Under the pieces are notes generated by a model that saw only the letters and a program-made list of their open reading frames with translations, did no database searches and was not told where the DNA came from. From contig DDYL01000169.1 in the NCBI GenBank assembly GCA_002347925.1, forward strand, positions 8,038 through 26,503: DNA of 18,466 bases, in the 5' to 3' direction. Both the position numbers and the translations under genes were made by a program. Below are positions 6,998 through 13,549 of this stretch, piece after piece. Each line of letters starts with the position of its first letter. Position 1 is the first letter of the stretch. Source of the DNA: Chloroflexi bacterium UBA2235. GTDB lineage: Bacteria > Chloroflexota > UBA11872 > UBA12225.

Positions 6998-8095
6998 ACT
7001 GGCTCTGTTGCATCCCGAACCCGCGCGATGCGCGAACACCGAGGTATCCCGCAGACTGCCCTCGCCTCGCAACTTGGGATCAGCCGTCAGTCATTGCACG
7101 CGATTGAGGCCGGTCGTGCAATCCCCGGGGTCGATGTAGCTGTGCGAATTGCCCATGCCCTCGGCACGACCGTCGAAAACCTGTTCCCAATCGCACTGCC
7201 TACCACTACCGTCGATTTCGACGGACCCGCCGGTGCCCGTGCCTCAGGCAGGATGGCGCTGGCACTTCTGGCAGAACGGTGGGTCGCCTACCCGCTCGGT
7301 TACGACGCGGCCCACGTCTCTGCAGATGCCGTCGGCACCACCGGTCCCGATGGGCTTCGCCTCGAGCATGTTCGCGACCCGCGCGAAAGTGCGCACAACG
7401 TGATCCTGATGGGGTGCGCCACTGGCTTGGGCGTCCTTGCCGACCGCCTGAATGCGACAACCGGCACCGGGCGGTTCATATGGATGGGACGATCAAGTAT
7501 CTCGTCCCTTCAATCGCTCGCCGCCGAGCGCACGCACGCGGCAGGTGTGCACCTCCTCGACGAAGCGACCGGGATTGCAAACCTTCCCGACATCCGTCAG
7601 TCCCGATGTGCGTCACCCGTCACGGTCATCGCACTTGGGGCTTGGGAGGCGGGTTTTGTCACCGCACCCGGAAACCCCCGTGGCATCCGATCCGGCACCG
7701 ACCTGATCCATGCAGGCATGCGGATCGCGATCCGTGAGGTCGGGTCAGGCGCACGCCGACTGCTGGACCGGGAACTTCGCCCCAGCGGCACACTGTCCAC
7801 TCTGAACATTGATGGTCCAGCCGCATCGAGCCATCGCGACGTTGCGCATGCCATCGCAATGGGGGCGGCCGATACAGGGGTGGCGACACGCGACGCGGCC
7901 GAAGCATCTGGCCTGGGGTTCGTCCCGATTGCCACGGAACGCTACGACATTGTCTTGCCCACGACGTCCCTCGCTGACCCCCGAATCGCCCGGCTATTGG
8001 ACACCCTTACCGGCTTGGCGTGCCGCCGTGACCTCCAGGCACTTGGGTACGACACGACCGAGACTGGCCGGCATGTTGCCGACATCGCCGCCTGA
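6995..8095 (+). CDS. XRE-type HTH regulator with periplasmic-binding-protein-like sensor domain
   Basis: One-component transcription regulator of 366 residues. Residues about 8-63 form an XRE/HTH_3 domain (IPQTALASQLGISRQSLHAIEAGRAIP, recognition helix about 29-37). Residues about 85-350 resemble the PBP_like domain related to molybdate-binding proteins: VILMGCATGLGVLADRL, MRIAIREVGSGARRLLDREL, AIAMGAADTGVATRDAAEASGLGFVPIATERYDIVLP. The sensor probably binds molybdate, tungstate or a similar ligand in the cytosol and controls the downstream transporter. Its TGA is one base before the ATG of modA, so the two are translated together. The GTG start at 6995 is preferred over ATG 7028 because the latter would remove much of helix 1. 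No good ribosome site is visible, in line with a nearly leaderless message. Ligand identity is inferred from the family and neighbours. Confidence 0.85.
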   Translation: MTGSVASRTRAMREHRGIPQTALASQLGISRQSLHAIEAGRAIPGVDVAVRIAHALGTTVENLFPIALPTTTVDFDGPAGARASGRMALALLAERWVAYPLGYDAAHVSADAVGTTGPDGLRLEHVRDPRESAHNVILMGCATGLGVLADRLNATTGTGRFIWMGRSSISSLQSLAAERTHAAGVHLLDEATGIANLPDIRQSRCASPVTVIALGAWEAGFVTAPGNPRGIRSGTDLIHAGMRIAIREVGSGARRLLDRELRPSGTLSTLNIDGPAASSHRDVAHAIAMGAADTGVATRDAAEASGLGFVPIATERYDIVLPTTSLADPRIARLLDTLTGLACRRDLQALGYDTTETGRHVADIAA

Positions 8096-8096
8096 A

Positions 8097-8957
8097 ATGG
8101 CCACTACCCGACTGCAATCCCGACGCGCCTTCATCGCACTCTTTGCGACTCCCGCCAGCCTCTCCGCATGTCGGGGCACCAATACCGCCTCTTCGGCACA
8201 AACCACTCCCGAGCCAGGATCACGCGTAGCGGCTGAGTCAAATGACGTGGTCATGTTCGCGGCGTCTTCACTCACACTTGTGCTCGACAAGATGTGGCAA
8301 GCGTTTCGGACGCAACCAGGAAACGAAGGACTTGCATTCACCGCCAACTACGGCTCATCAAGCCAGCTTCGAACGCAGCTTCAGGAAGGCGCGGAAGCCG
8401 ACATCTTCGCGTCGGCAGATGTTGCCCAAATGGAGCAGGTGGCAAAAGCCGGTCTCGTTGACGGCAACGCCACGGTCTTTGCCCGAAACCGTTTAGTCGT
8501 GATCCTCCCGAAGGGCAACCCCGGCAAGGTCACAACCCTTGCCGACCTCGCCAAGCCCGGCGTCAAGTTTGTCACGACACCGCCAGATGTACCGATCGGT
8601 GCCTACGCGCGCGCCTCACTCAAGAAGCTCGCATCCGACCCGTCGAATGGCAACGGTTACGAAGCCAAGGTCCTTGCCAACATCGTCTCAGAGGAAGCAA
8701 ATGTCCGTCAGGTCGTGGTCAAGGTGCAGCTGGGAGAAGCCGATGCCGGCATCTGTTATGCAACCGACGTCACCGCCGTGCCCGCCGGCGAGGTGACGAC
8801 CATCGACATCCCGGACTCTGCAAATGTCGTCGCCGAGTACACGATTGCAATCCTCAAGTCGGCGAAGGCCCCGGCGGCGGCGAGGCGCCTCATATCCTTC
8901 ATCAATTCTCCCTCCGGCCAGTCGATCCTAGTCGCCGCGAAGTTCAAGCCAGCGTGA
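8097..8957 (+). CDS. modA: molybdate-type ABC transporter substrate-binding lipoprotein
   Basis: Extracytoplasmic binding protein that captures molybdate or tungstate and delivers it to ModB. The 286-residue product starts with SRRAFIAL, a twin-arginine-like motif, then a hydrophobic stretch ending in the lipobox LSAC, so Cys25 is probably lipidated. The mature part shows the ModA pattern: VMFAASSLTLVLDKM, YGSSSQLRTQLQEGAEADIFASAD, NRLVVILPKGNPGKVTTLADL, VPIGAYARASL, GEADAGICYATDV, FINSPSGQSILVAAKF. The Ser residues of AASSL and GSSSQ are the expected oxyanion ligands. The open frame reaches far upstream inside the regulator gene. I chose the ATG at 8097, one base after the regulator stop, because it gives a complete signal peptide; ATG 8073 is a less likely alternative. 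Confidence 0.92.
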   Translation: MATTRLQSRRAFIALFATPASLSACRGTNTASSAQTTPEPGSRVAAESNDVVMFAASSLTLVLDKMWQAFRTQPGNEGLAFTANYGSSSQLRTQLQEGAEADIFASADVAQMEQVAKAGLVDGNATVFARNRLVVILPKGNPGKVTTLADLAKPGVKFVTTPPDVPIGAYARASLKKLASDPSNGNGYEAKVLANIVSEEANVRQVVVKVQLGEADAGICYATDVTAVPAGEVTTIDIPDSANVVAEYTIAILKSAKAPAAARRLISFINSPSGQSILVAAKFKPA

Positions 8958-9030
8958 TCTCCACCGTTTCATGGCGGATCATCCGCACAACTGCCCGATG
9001 TCAGTCGCACCGTGATCGGCAACGACGACC

Positions 9031-9825
9031 ATGACCCCCGGCATGCCCCGCTGGACACCAATCACCGCAGCGATCAGTGTCGGTGCCTTCATTGGGATAC
9101 CGACAGTTGCGTTGCTCATGCGCGCCGTGGCGGTCGATCCATTCGCCACCGCCAGTCGGCCTGATGCGCTTGGCGCCGCCTTTTGGTTGTCGGTCACCAC
9201 ATCGCTAGTGACCCTCGTCATCGCGATCATCGTCGGTACACCGGCAGCCTTCGCACTCGCACGAGTGCCATTCCCTGGCCGGGGTCTTGCGAATGCGTTG
9301 GTCGACGTACCCGTCATCCTGCCGCCAGCTGTGGCCGGGCTCGCCCTTTTGCTTGCTTTCGGTCGCCGGGGCCTTGCTGGTTCGTGGTTGGCCGACGCCG
9401 GGATCACCCTCGCGTTCTCCACGACTGGTGTGGTCCTGGCGCAGTGCTTCGTCTCAATCCCCTTCTACGTCAGGACGGTACGCGCCGCTTTCCTGCGTGC
9501 CGATCGAGACCTCGAAGCCGCGGCAATGATCGACGGCGCAACCGGATGGGGCGCATTCCGGCACGTAACCGTTCCACTCGCCCGTCCTGCGCTGGTCGCG
9601 GGCGGGGTCCTCTGCTGGTCTCGCGCCATGGGGGAGTTTGGCGCAACCCTGATGTTCGCGGGTTCCCTCCGCGGAAGAACCCAAACGATGCCACTGGCAA
9701 TCTACGCGTTGCTGGAGTCAGACCTTGACGGCGCAGTCCTGCTCGGAGGCACGTTTGTCGTGGTCGCAGTTGGCATTCTCGGCGTCACAGCATTTGTGAC
9801 GGGTCGCCAGCCAAGGGCCGAGTAA
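9031..9825 (+). CDS. modB: molybdate-type ABC transporter permease
   Basis: Integral membrane subunit of a molybdate/tungstate importer. The 264 residues contain five to six hydrophobic segments (about 12-32, 50-78, 92-112, 122-146, 192-215, 232-255). The ABC permease EAA loop, EAAAMIDGATGWGAFRHVTVP, lies at about residues 164-185, where the ATPase docks. DVPVILPPAVAGLALLLAFG and WSRAMGEFGATLMFAG are typical ModB/CysT-like segments. It follows modA after 73 bases. No good ribosome site precedes the ATG, so the start could be a few codons off (ATG 9043 is the alternative). No modC ATPase follows; the next genes are tRNAs on the other strand. Confidence 0.92.
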   Translation: MTPGMPRWTPITAAISVGAFIGIPTVALLMRAVAVDPFATASRPDALGAAFWLSVTTSLVTLVIAIIVGTPAAFALARVPFPGRGLANALVDVPVILPPAVAGLALLLAFGRRGLAGSWLADAGITLAFSTTGVVLAQCFVSIPFYVRTVRAAFLRADRDLEAAAMIDGATGWGAFRHVTVPLARPALVAGGVLCWSRAMGEFGATLMFAGSLRGRTQTMPLAIYALLESDLDGAVLLGGTFVVVAVGILGVTAFVTGRQPRAE

Positions 9826-9847
9826 TTCAAGAAAGAGGCAGAGAGGG

Positions 9848-9918
9848 AGGTGACGGCCGGAATTGAACCGGCGATAGAGCTTTTGCAGAGCCCCGCCTTA
9901 CCACTTGGCTACGTCACC
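9848..9918 (-). tRNA. tRNA-Cys(GCA)
   Basis: The minus strand folds into a cloverleaf. The acceptor GGTGACG/CGTCACC is perfect, the anticodon stem GGGCT/AGCTC (one G-T) encloses CTGCAAA with anticodon GCA at 9884-9886, and the T loop is GGTTCAATTCC. The discriminator is U, the known identity element for cysteine. CCA is not encoded. It probably shares a transcript with tRNA-Gly 80 bases upstream. Confidence 0.95.
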
Positions 9919-9998
9919 CTGATTGGCAGACCATTGGGTGATCCGCCGATACCGGCCCTGCTCGGAATTCACTCCGGCGCCCGGCCACAAAAATAGGG

Positions 9999-10070
9999 AG
10001 CGGAAGACGGGGGTCGAACCCGCGACCTTCTCCTTGGCAAGGAGACGCGCTACCACTGCGCCACTTCCGC
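9999..10070 (-). tRNA. tRNA-Gly(GCC)
   Basis: The minus strand gives acceptor GCGGAAG/CTTCCGC, anticodon stem-loop TCTCC-TTGCCAA-GGAGA with GCC at 10036-10038, and T arm GCGGGTTCGACCCCCGT. The discriminator is U, and CCA is not encoded. It lies upstream of tRNA-Cys on the same strand. Confidence 0.95.
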
Positions 10071-10102
10071 ACGCGACGGTGGCCCCTCTTGCCACCACCG
10101 AC

Positions 10103-10132
10103 ATCATACGACGCACATCGAACTAGCCGCAA
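10103..10132 (-). promoter_or_regulatory. possible promoter of the tRNA-Gly/tRNA-Cys pair
   Basis: On the minus strand TTGCGG (10127-10132, 3 of 6) is followed after 18 bases by TATGAT (10103-10108, 5 of 6). Transcription would start about 25 bases before tRNA-Gly. A small hairpin (GGTGGC/GCCACC, 10078-10096) lies in that leader. Consensus matching only. Confidence 0.4.
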
Positions 10133-10142
10133 CCGTAAGGGT

Positions 10143-10856
10143 TCAGGGCGTAACGGTGTCGGCCTCTGGCTCGGCGCACATCACTCCGACGCCAGGAACT
10201 GTCCGCAGTAGGACCGGGTTGGCCGGATCGTCTTCGACCTTCCGTCGCAACCTGTGCACCGTGACTCGCACGATGTCTGCCGCGTCCGCATCGTCATAGC
10301 CCCAGACCGTCCGTAGCAGGGTCTTCGTGGGGACAACCACCCCCCGGCGTTCCATCAGGCACTTGAGCAGTTTGAACTCGGTGACGGTCAGCTTGACCTT
10401 CTCGCCATTTTTCGTTGCGACATGTGTCGGCAGATCTATGGTCAATGGACCAACCGTGAAGCGCGTCTCAGCAGGCGCAGCTGGCTCAACTTCCACCTGG
10501 TTGCGTCGTATGTTCGCCCGAATTCTCGCGACCAGCTCCCGGCTACTGAATGGCTTGGTGACGTAGTCATCCGCTCCGACCTCAAGCCCGGTGATCTTGT
10601 CATCTTCGCTGGCGCGCCCCGTCAGCAGGATCACCGGTATCTGACTACGTGAACGAAGGTCGCGCAACAGGTCAAAGCCGTTCCAAGCCCCCAGGTTGAT
10701 ATCCAGAAGGATGAGATCAGGCAACGACGCCTCCTGCATTCGGCGGTTTACCGACGGGGCGTCGTAGGCGCGGGTCACAGTAAAGCCTGCCCGGCGAAGC
10801 GCCACGGATACGAACTCGACGAGGCCACGGTCGTCATCGACAATGAGGATTTCCAT
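10143..10856 (-). CDS. OmpR/PhoB-family two-component response regulator
   Basis: DNA-binding response regulator of 237 residues. The receiver domain (about 1-115) has the acidic pair in VDDDRG, the phosphoryl-accepting Asp in LLDINLG (about residue 52), the Thr of LLTGRA and the Lys of VTKPFSS. The C-terminal winged-helix domain (about 130-230) has the PhoB-type LTVTEFKLLKCLMERRGVVV and the recognition region DIVRVTVHRLRRKVEDDP...RTVPGVGV. I chose ATG 10856, since GGAAG lies 7 bases before it; an in-frame GTG two codons upstream would sit almost on that site. No histidine kinase is adjacent, so the partner is elsewhere. It is transcribed divergently from livK across 228 bases, which makes the liv operon a candidate target. 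A TAGAAT -10-like box lies at 10880-10885 on this strand, without a good -35. Confidence 0.92.
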   Translation of the reverse strand: MEILIVDDDRGLVEFVSVALRRAGFTVTRAYDAPSVNRRMQEASLPDLILLDINLGAWNGFDLLRDLRSRSQIPVILLTGRASEDDKITGLEVGADDYVTKPFSSRELVARIRANIRRNQVEVEPAAPAETRFTVGPLTIDLPTHVATKNGEKVKLTVTEFKLLKCLMERRGVVVPTKTLLRTVWGYDDADAADIVRVTVHRLRRKVEDDPANPVLLRTVPGVGVMCAEPEADTVTP

Positions 10857-10987
10857 AAACACACTTCCGTCCCACTCGCATTCTATCGAACCGAGTGACC
10901 TATCCCTTCATGGTCAACAGAACATCTGTCGAGTTTGTGCAAGGTATCTAAGCAAATTGAAGGAAACAGTTTTGAAACCCGCAGCAC

Positions 10988-11017
10988 TTGATAACTTCCC
11001 GTTCTCTCTGCCAGAAT
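10988..11017 (+). promoter_or_regulatory. probable livK promoter
   Basis: TTGATA (10988-10993, 5 of 6) and CAGAAT (11012-11017, 4 of 6) are separated by 18 bases. The start would be near 11024, giving a leader of about 60 bases before livK. Confidence 0.45.
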
Positions 11018-11021
11018 AGGC

Positions 11022-11039
11022 TATTACCAGGGGGTAGTA
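11022..11039. promoter_or_regulatory. imperfect palindrome at the proposed livK transcription start
   Basis: TATTAC, six-base spacer CAGGGG, GTAGTA: five of six positions are inverted-repeat matches. The place, directly downstream of the -10 box, suits a repressor site. No regulator can be assigned. Confidence 0.35.
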
Positions 11040-11046
11040 CAGGAGC

Positions 11047-11071
11047 GACGGAAGGTCCGAAGCCTTGCGTC
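11047..11071 (+). other. leader hairpin abutting the livK ribosome binding site
   Basis: GACGGAAGG (11047-11055) can pair with CCTTGCGTC (11063-11071) with one central mismatch and a seven-base loop. The stem ends exactly where the livK ribosome site AGGAGG (11072-11077) begins. A second copy of CAGGAG lies just before the stem (11040-11045). A translational role is possible. Confidence 0.35.
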
Positions 11072-11084
11072 AGGAGGATGCTAC

Positions 11085-12341
11085 GTGGACAAGATTGCAC
11101 CAAAGTCACGCCGAACGCTGTTGAAGACAGCAACCGCAGTTGCCGGGGCTGTCGCCGGAACTTCACTCCCTGCCCTCGCGAGCGCGGCTCCCGCTGCGCA
11201 AGGCGCCGAGGTCATCAAGATCGTCAGCAGCCTTCCCTTGACTGGGCCGAGCTACGGGCAGTCCATTTCGGTCGTCAATGCAATCCGCATGGCAATCGAG
11301 GAAGCCGGGCGCAAGTCCGGCAACTTCATCATTGAGTACGAGGCTCTCGACGATGCCACCGCCGCCGCTGCGAAGTGGATGGCCGAGAAGGAAGCCGAGA
11401 ACGCCAACAAGGCACTCAACGATCCGGACACCATGGTGTACATCGGAACGATGAACTCCGGAGCTGCAAAGGTCAGCATCCCAATTCTGAACCAAGCCAA
11501 CTTGGTCATGATCAGCCCTGCGAACACCTATCCGGGACTCACCAAGCCGGGCAAAGGCGAGGCAAACGAGCCGGATGTCTACTACCCGAGCGGGACACGG
11601 AATTACACCCGGGTTGTTCCTGCCGACGATCTCCAGGGGGCCGTCGGTGCAAACTGGGCCAAGAAGCTCGGCGCAAAGACCGCCTACGTCATTGACGACA
11701 CCGAACTCTACGGCAAGGGCATTGCTGACGTGTTCGTGGCTACCGCTGAGAAGATCGGCATCAAGCTGGTGGGGCGTTCCGGCATCGACGGCAAGGCATC
11801 CGACTACCGTGCCGTCGCAACCAACGTCCGCGCACTGAAGCCTGATGCTGTCTACTTCGGCGGGATCACCGACAACAATGCTGCCAAGGTCCTCAAGGAT
11901 CTGCGCGACGGTGGGTTCGACGGTAGTTTCATCGGACCGGACGGGATCTTTGACACCACCTTCCTGAAGACCGCCGGCGACGCGGCTGAGGGTGCGTACT
12001 GCACATTCGGCGGCGTTGCGGTGTCCTCATACGAAGGTTCCGCCAAGGAATTCGCGGAAAAGTACAAGGCCGCTTACCACGCTGATCCCGAGGCCTACGC
12101 CATCTACGGGTACGAGGCAGCCAAGGTCGCTCTCGCAGCGATCGCTGCTGCGGGTGTCAAGGACCGCACCAAGATTCGGGATGCGGTCTTTGCCACCAAG
12201 GATTTCAAGGGCATCCTCGGCACTTGGGGTTTCGATGCGAATGGCGACACCTCAGTGACAACCATGAGCGTCAGCATCGCCGCACGTCTTGCCGATGGCA
12301 CGCTCTCTTGGGAGAAGGTGGAGATCCTCACCGCCGGCTAA
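11085..12341 (+). CDS. livK: branched-chain amino acid/amide ABC transporter substrate-binding protein
   Basis: Extracytoplasmic receptor of a LIV-I/HAAT-type importer. The 418 residues begin with a twin-arginine signal, SRRTLLKTATAVAGAVAG, and a cleavage region LPALASA-APAA, so it should be exported folded by Tat. The mature part is a type I periplasmic binding fold: IKIVSSLPLTGPSYGQ at the start, MAIEEAG, YIGTMNSGAAKVSIPILNQANLVMISPANTYPGLT in the ligand hinge, YTRVVPADDLQG, AYVIDDTELYGKGIAD, AVYFGGITDNNAAKVLKDLRDGGF and YAIYGYEAAKVAL. Ligand specificity (Leu/Ile/Val, urea or other amides) cannot be read. The start is GTG with AGGAGG (11072-11077) 7 bases before it. It is the first gene of the liv unit, followed by a strong hairpin before livH. 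Confidence 0.92.
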   Translation: MDKIAPKSRRTLLKTATAVAGAVAGTSLPALASAAPAAQGAEVIKIVSSLPLTGPSYGQSISVVNAIRMAIEEAGRKSGNFIIEYEALDDATAAAAKWMAEKEAENANKALNDPDTMVYIGTMNSGAAKVSIPILNQANLVMISPANTYPGLTKPGKGEANEPDVYYPSGTRNYTRVVPADDLQGAVGANWAKKLGAKTAYVIDDTELYGKGIADVFVATAEKIGIKLVGRSGIDGKASDYRAVATNVRALKPDAVYFGGITDNNAAKVLKDLRDGGFDGSFIGPDGIFDTTFLKTAGDAAEGAYCTFGGVAVSSYEGSAKEFAEKYKAAYHADPEAYAIYGYEAAKVALAAIAAAGVKDRTKIRDAVFATKDFKGILGTWGFDANGDTSVTTMSVSIAARLADGTLSWEKVEILTAG

Positions 12342-12404
12342 TCCGCAGCAGTCGCCACCCCTTCTGGATGGTGACGCTGTCTTAGCAGCTGACACTTGCG
12401 CGAG

Positions 12405-12447
12405 GCTGACACGATACAACCTAGGTGTATCGTGTCAGCTTTTTTTT
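12405..12447 (+). terminator. strong intrinsic (probably partial) terminator between livK and livH
   Basis: GCTGACACGATACA (12405-12418) and TGTATCGTGTCAGC (12426-12439) form a perfect 14-bp stem with loop ACCTAGG, followed by eight T (12440-12447). It lies inside the liv operon, so read-through is expected. Such elements raise binding protein over permease. The first eight bases of the left arm also occur at 12388-12395. Confidence 0.85.
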
Positions 12448-12531
12448 AGATCGCAATTCTCCAGATCGTTTTCAATGAATTCGTTGCGGTTAGTCGCCAA
12501 GTAGCTTCCCTCTCGATGGAGCCGTACGTAG

Positions 12532-13491
12532 ATGTTGACGTTTGAATATTTCTTACAACAACTTGTAACCGGGCTGGCAAACGGGATGCTGATTACTCTT
12601 GTTGCCATTGGGTACACGTTGGTTTACGGCATTGTCGAGATGATCAACTTTGCGCACGGCGACGTGTTCATGCTTGGCGCATTCTCTTCGGTCACAACAC
12701 TTCAGGCATTGGGGGCGCAAGCGGTAAAGCGGGTCGCCAACAAGGACCAGCCACCAATCCCGGAAACCTATCTTTGGCTGGTTATTGCCCTCATTACTTC
12801 AATGGTGTTCTGCGCAACACTGAATGTGCTCATTGAGCGATTAGCATATCGACGCCTTAGACGAGGCTCCCGGATGGCACCTCTTATTTCGGCAATCGGT
12901 GTGTCATTCATCCTCCAGAATTTCGGCATCTACTGGAAGGGCGTTTCGCCGGTCAACTTCCCCCGGTATATTCCCCAGATTGACCTTGTGAAGGCATTCG
13001 GAATAGACAGTTTCGTTCGGGTCACAACCAAGGATGTTTTCGTGTTCGTGGTGACCGTCCCGTTGGTCATTGCCCTAACCCTCTTCATCCAGAGAACGAA
13101 GCTCGGCAAGGCAATGCGGGCCACGGCACAGGACCGGGACGCAGCCCAACTCATGGGCATAGACATCAACCGGACGATCGCCCTGACCTTCCTGCTCGGA
13201 GGCGCCCTTGCCGGAGCTGCCGGACTTGTGTCGGGCCTCTACAACAACACCGCTGGTTTCCAGATGGGCTTCAGCTACGGGCTGAACTCGTTCACCGCAG
13301 CGGTCCTTGGTGGGATCGGCAACCTCAATGGGGCCATGCTTGGCGGCGTATTCATCGGTATCCTCGCGGCGATGAGCGACGGGTACCTCGACGCAAGATG
13401 GACACCCGTCGTCATCTTCGGCACCCTGAATCTCGTGCTCATCATCCGCCCATCCGGCATCCTTGGCCAGGATCTGGCCGAACGCGCGTAG
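12532..13491 (+). CDS. livH: branched-chain amino acid ABC transporter permease LivH
   Basis: One of two membrane subunits of the importer. The 319 residues include the LivH N-terminal pattern VTGLANGMLITLVAIGYTLVYG and MINFAHGDVFMLGA, about eight hydrophobic segments, the cytosolic loop KAMRATAQDRDAAQLMGID that docks the ATPases, and GGIGNLNGAMLGG near the C-terminus. A polar insertion (QAVKRVANKDQPPIPETY, about residues 63-80) makes it slightly longer than typical members. The first 300 bases have visibly more A/T in third positions than livM. The start ATG follows a TGGAG-like site. It lies 84 bases after the T-run of the intraoperonic terminator. Confidence 0.93.
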   Translation: MLTFEYFLQQLVTGLANGMLITLVAIGYTLVYGIVEMINFAHGDVFMLGAFSSVTTLQALGAQAVKRVANKDQPPIPETYLWLVIALITSMVFCATLNVLIERLAYRRLRRGSRMAPLISAIGVSFILQNFGIYWKGVSPVNFPRYIPQIDLVKAFGIDSFVRVTTKDVFVFVVTVPLVIALTLFIQRTKLGKAMRATAQDRDAAQLMGIDINRTIALTFLLGGALAGAAGLVSGLYNNTAGFQMGFSYGLNSFTAAVLGGIGNLNGAMLGGVFIGILAAMSDGYLDARWTPVVIFGTLNLVLIIRPSGILGQDLAERA

Positions 13492-13501
13492 CATGCGAAC
13501 C

Positions 13502-13529
13502 CGCCCGCACCGCGCCCGCGGTGTGGGCG
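13502..13529 (+). other. GC-rich stem-loop between livH and livM
   Basis: CGCCCGCACCGC pairs with GCGGTGTGGGCG over 12 bp (one G-U) around loop GCCC, filling half of the 58-base gap. No T-run follows, so it is more likely a 3'-end stabiliser or attenuating barrier than a terminator. Confidence 0.6.
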
Positions 13530-13549
13530 CCTGATTTGAGGCAACGAAG

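Noticed and set aside
7809..8096. N-terminal extension of modA by 96 codons
   Set aside because: It lies wholly inside the regulator gene in another frame and would bury the signal peptide and lipobox. ATG 8097 fits the family.
8958..9030. Possible riboswitch (molybdenum cofactor type) or small gene between modA and modB
   Set aside because: The 73 bases are too short and show no matching stems. The regulator leader is also too short for a riboswitch.
9923..10126. Plus-strand open frame of 67 codons containing GVEPATFSLARRRATT
   Set aside because: It is the antisense reading of tRNA-Gly and its flank. This peptide pattern is a well-known false gene from tRNA loci, as are the 72-codon minus-strand frames over the same region.
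12516..12545. Nine-codon leader frame (MEPYVDVDV) overlapping the livH start
   Set aside because: It could couple translation to livH, but it has no good ribosome site of its own, and such tiny frames arise often by chance.
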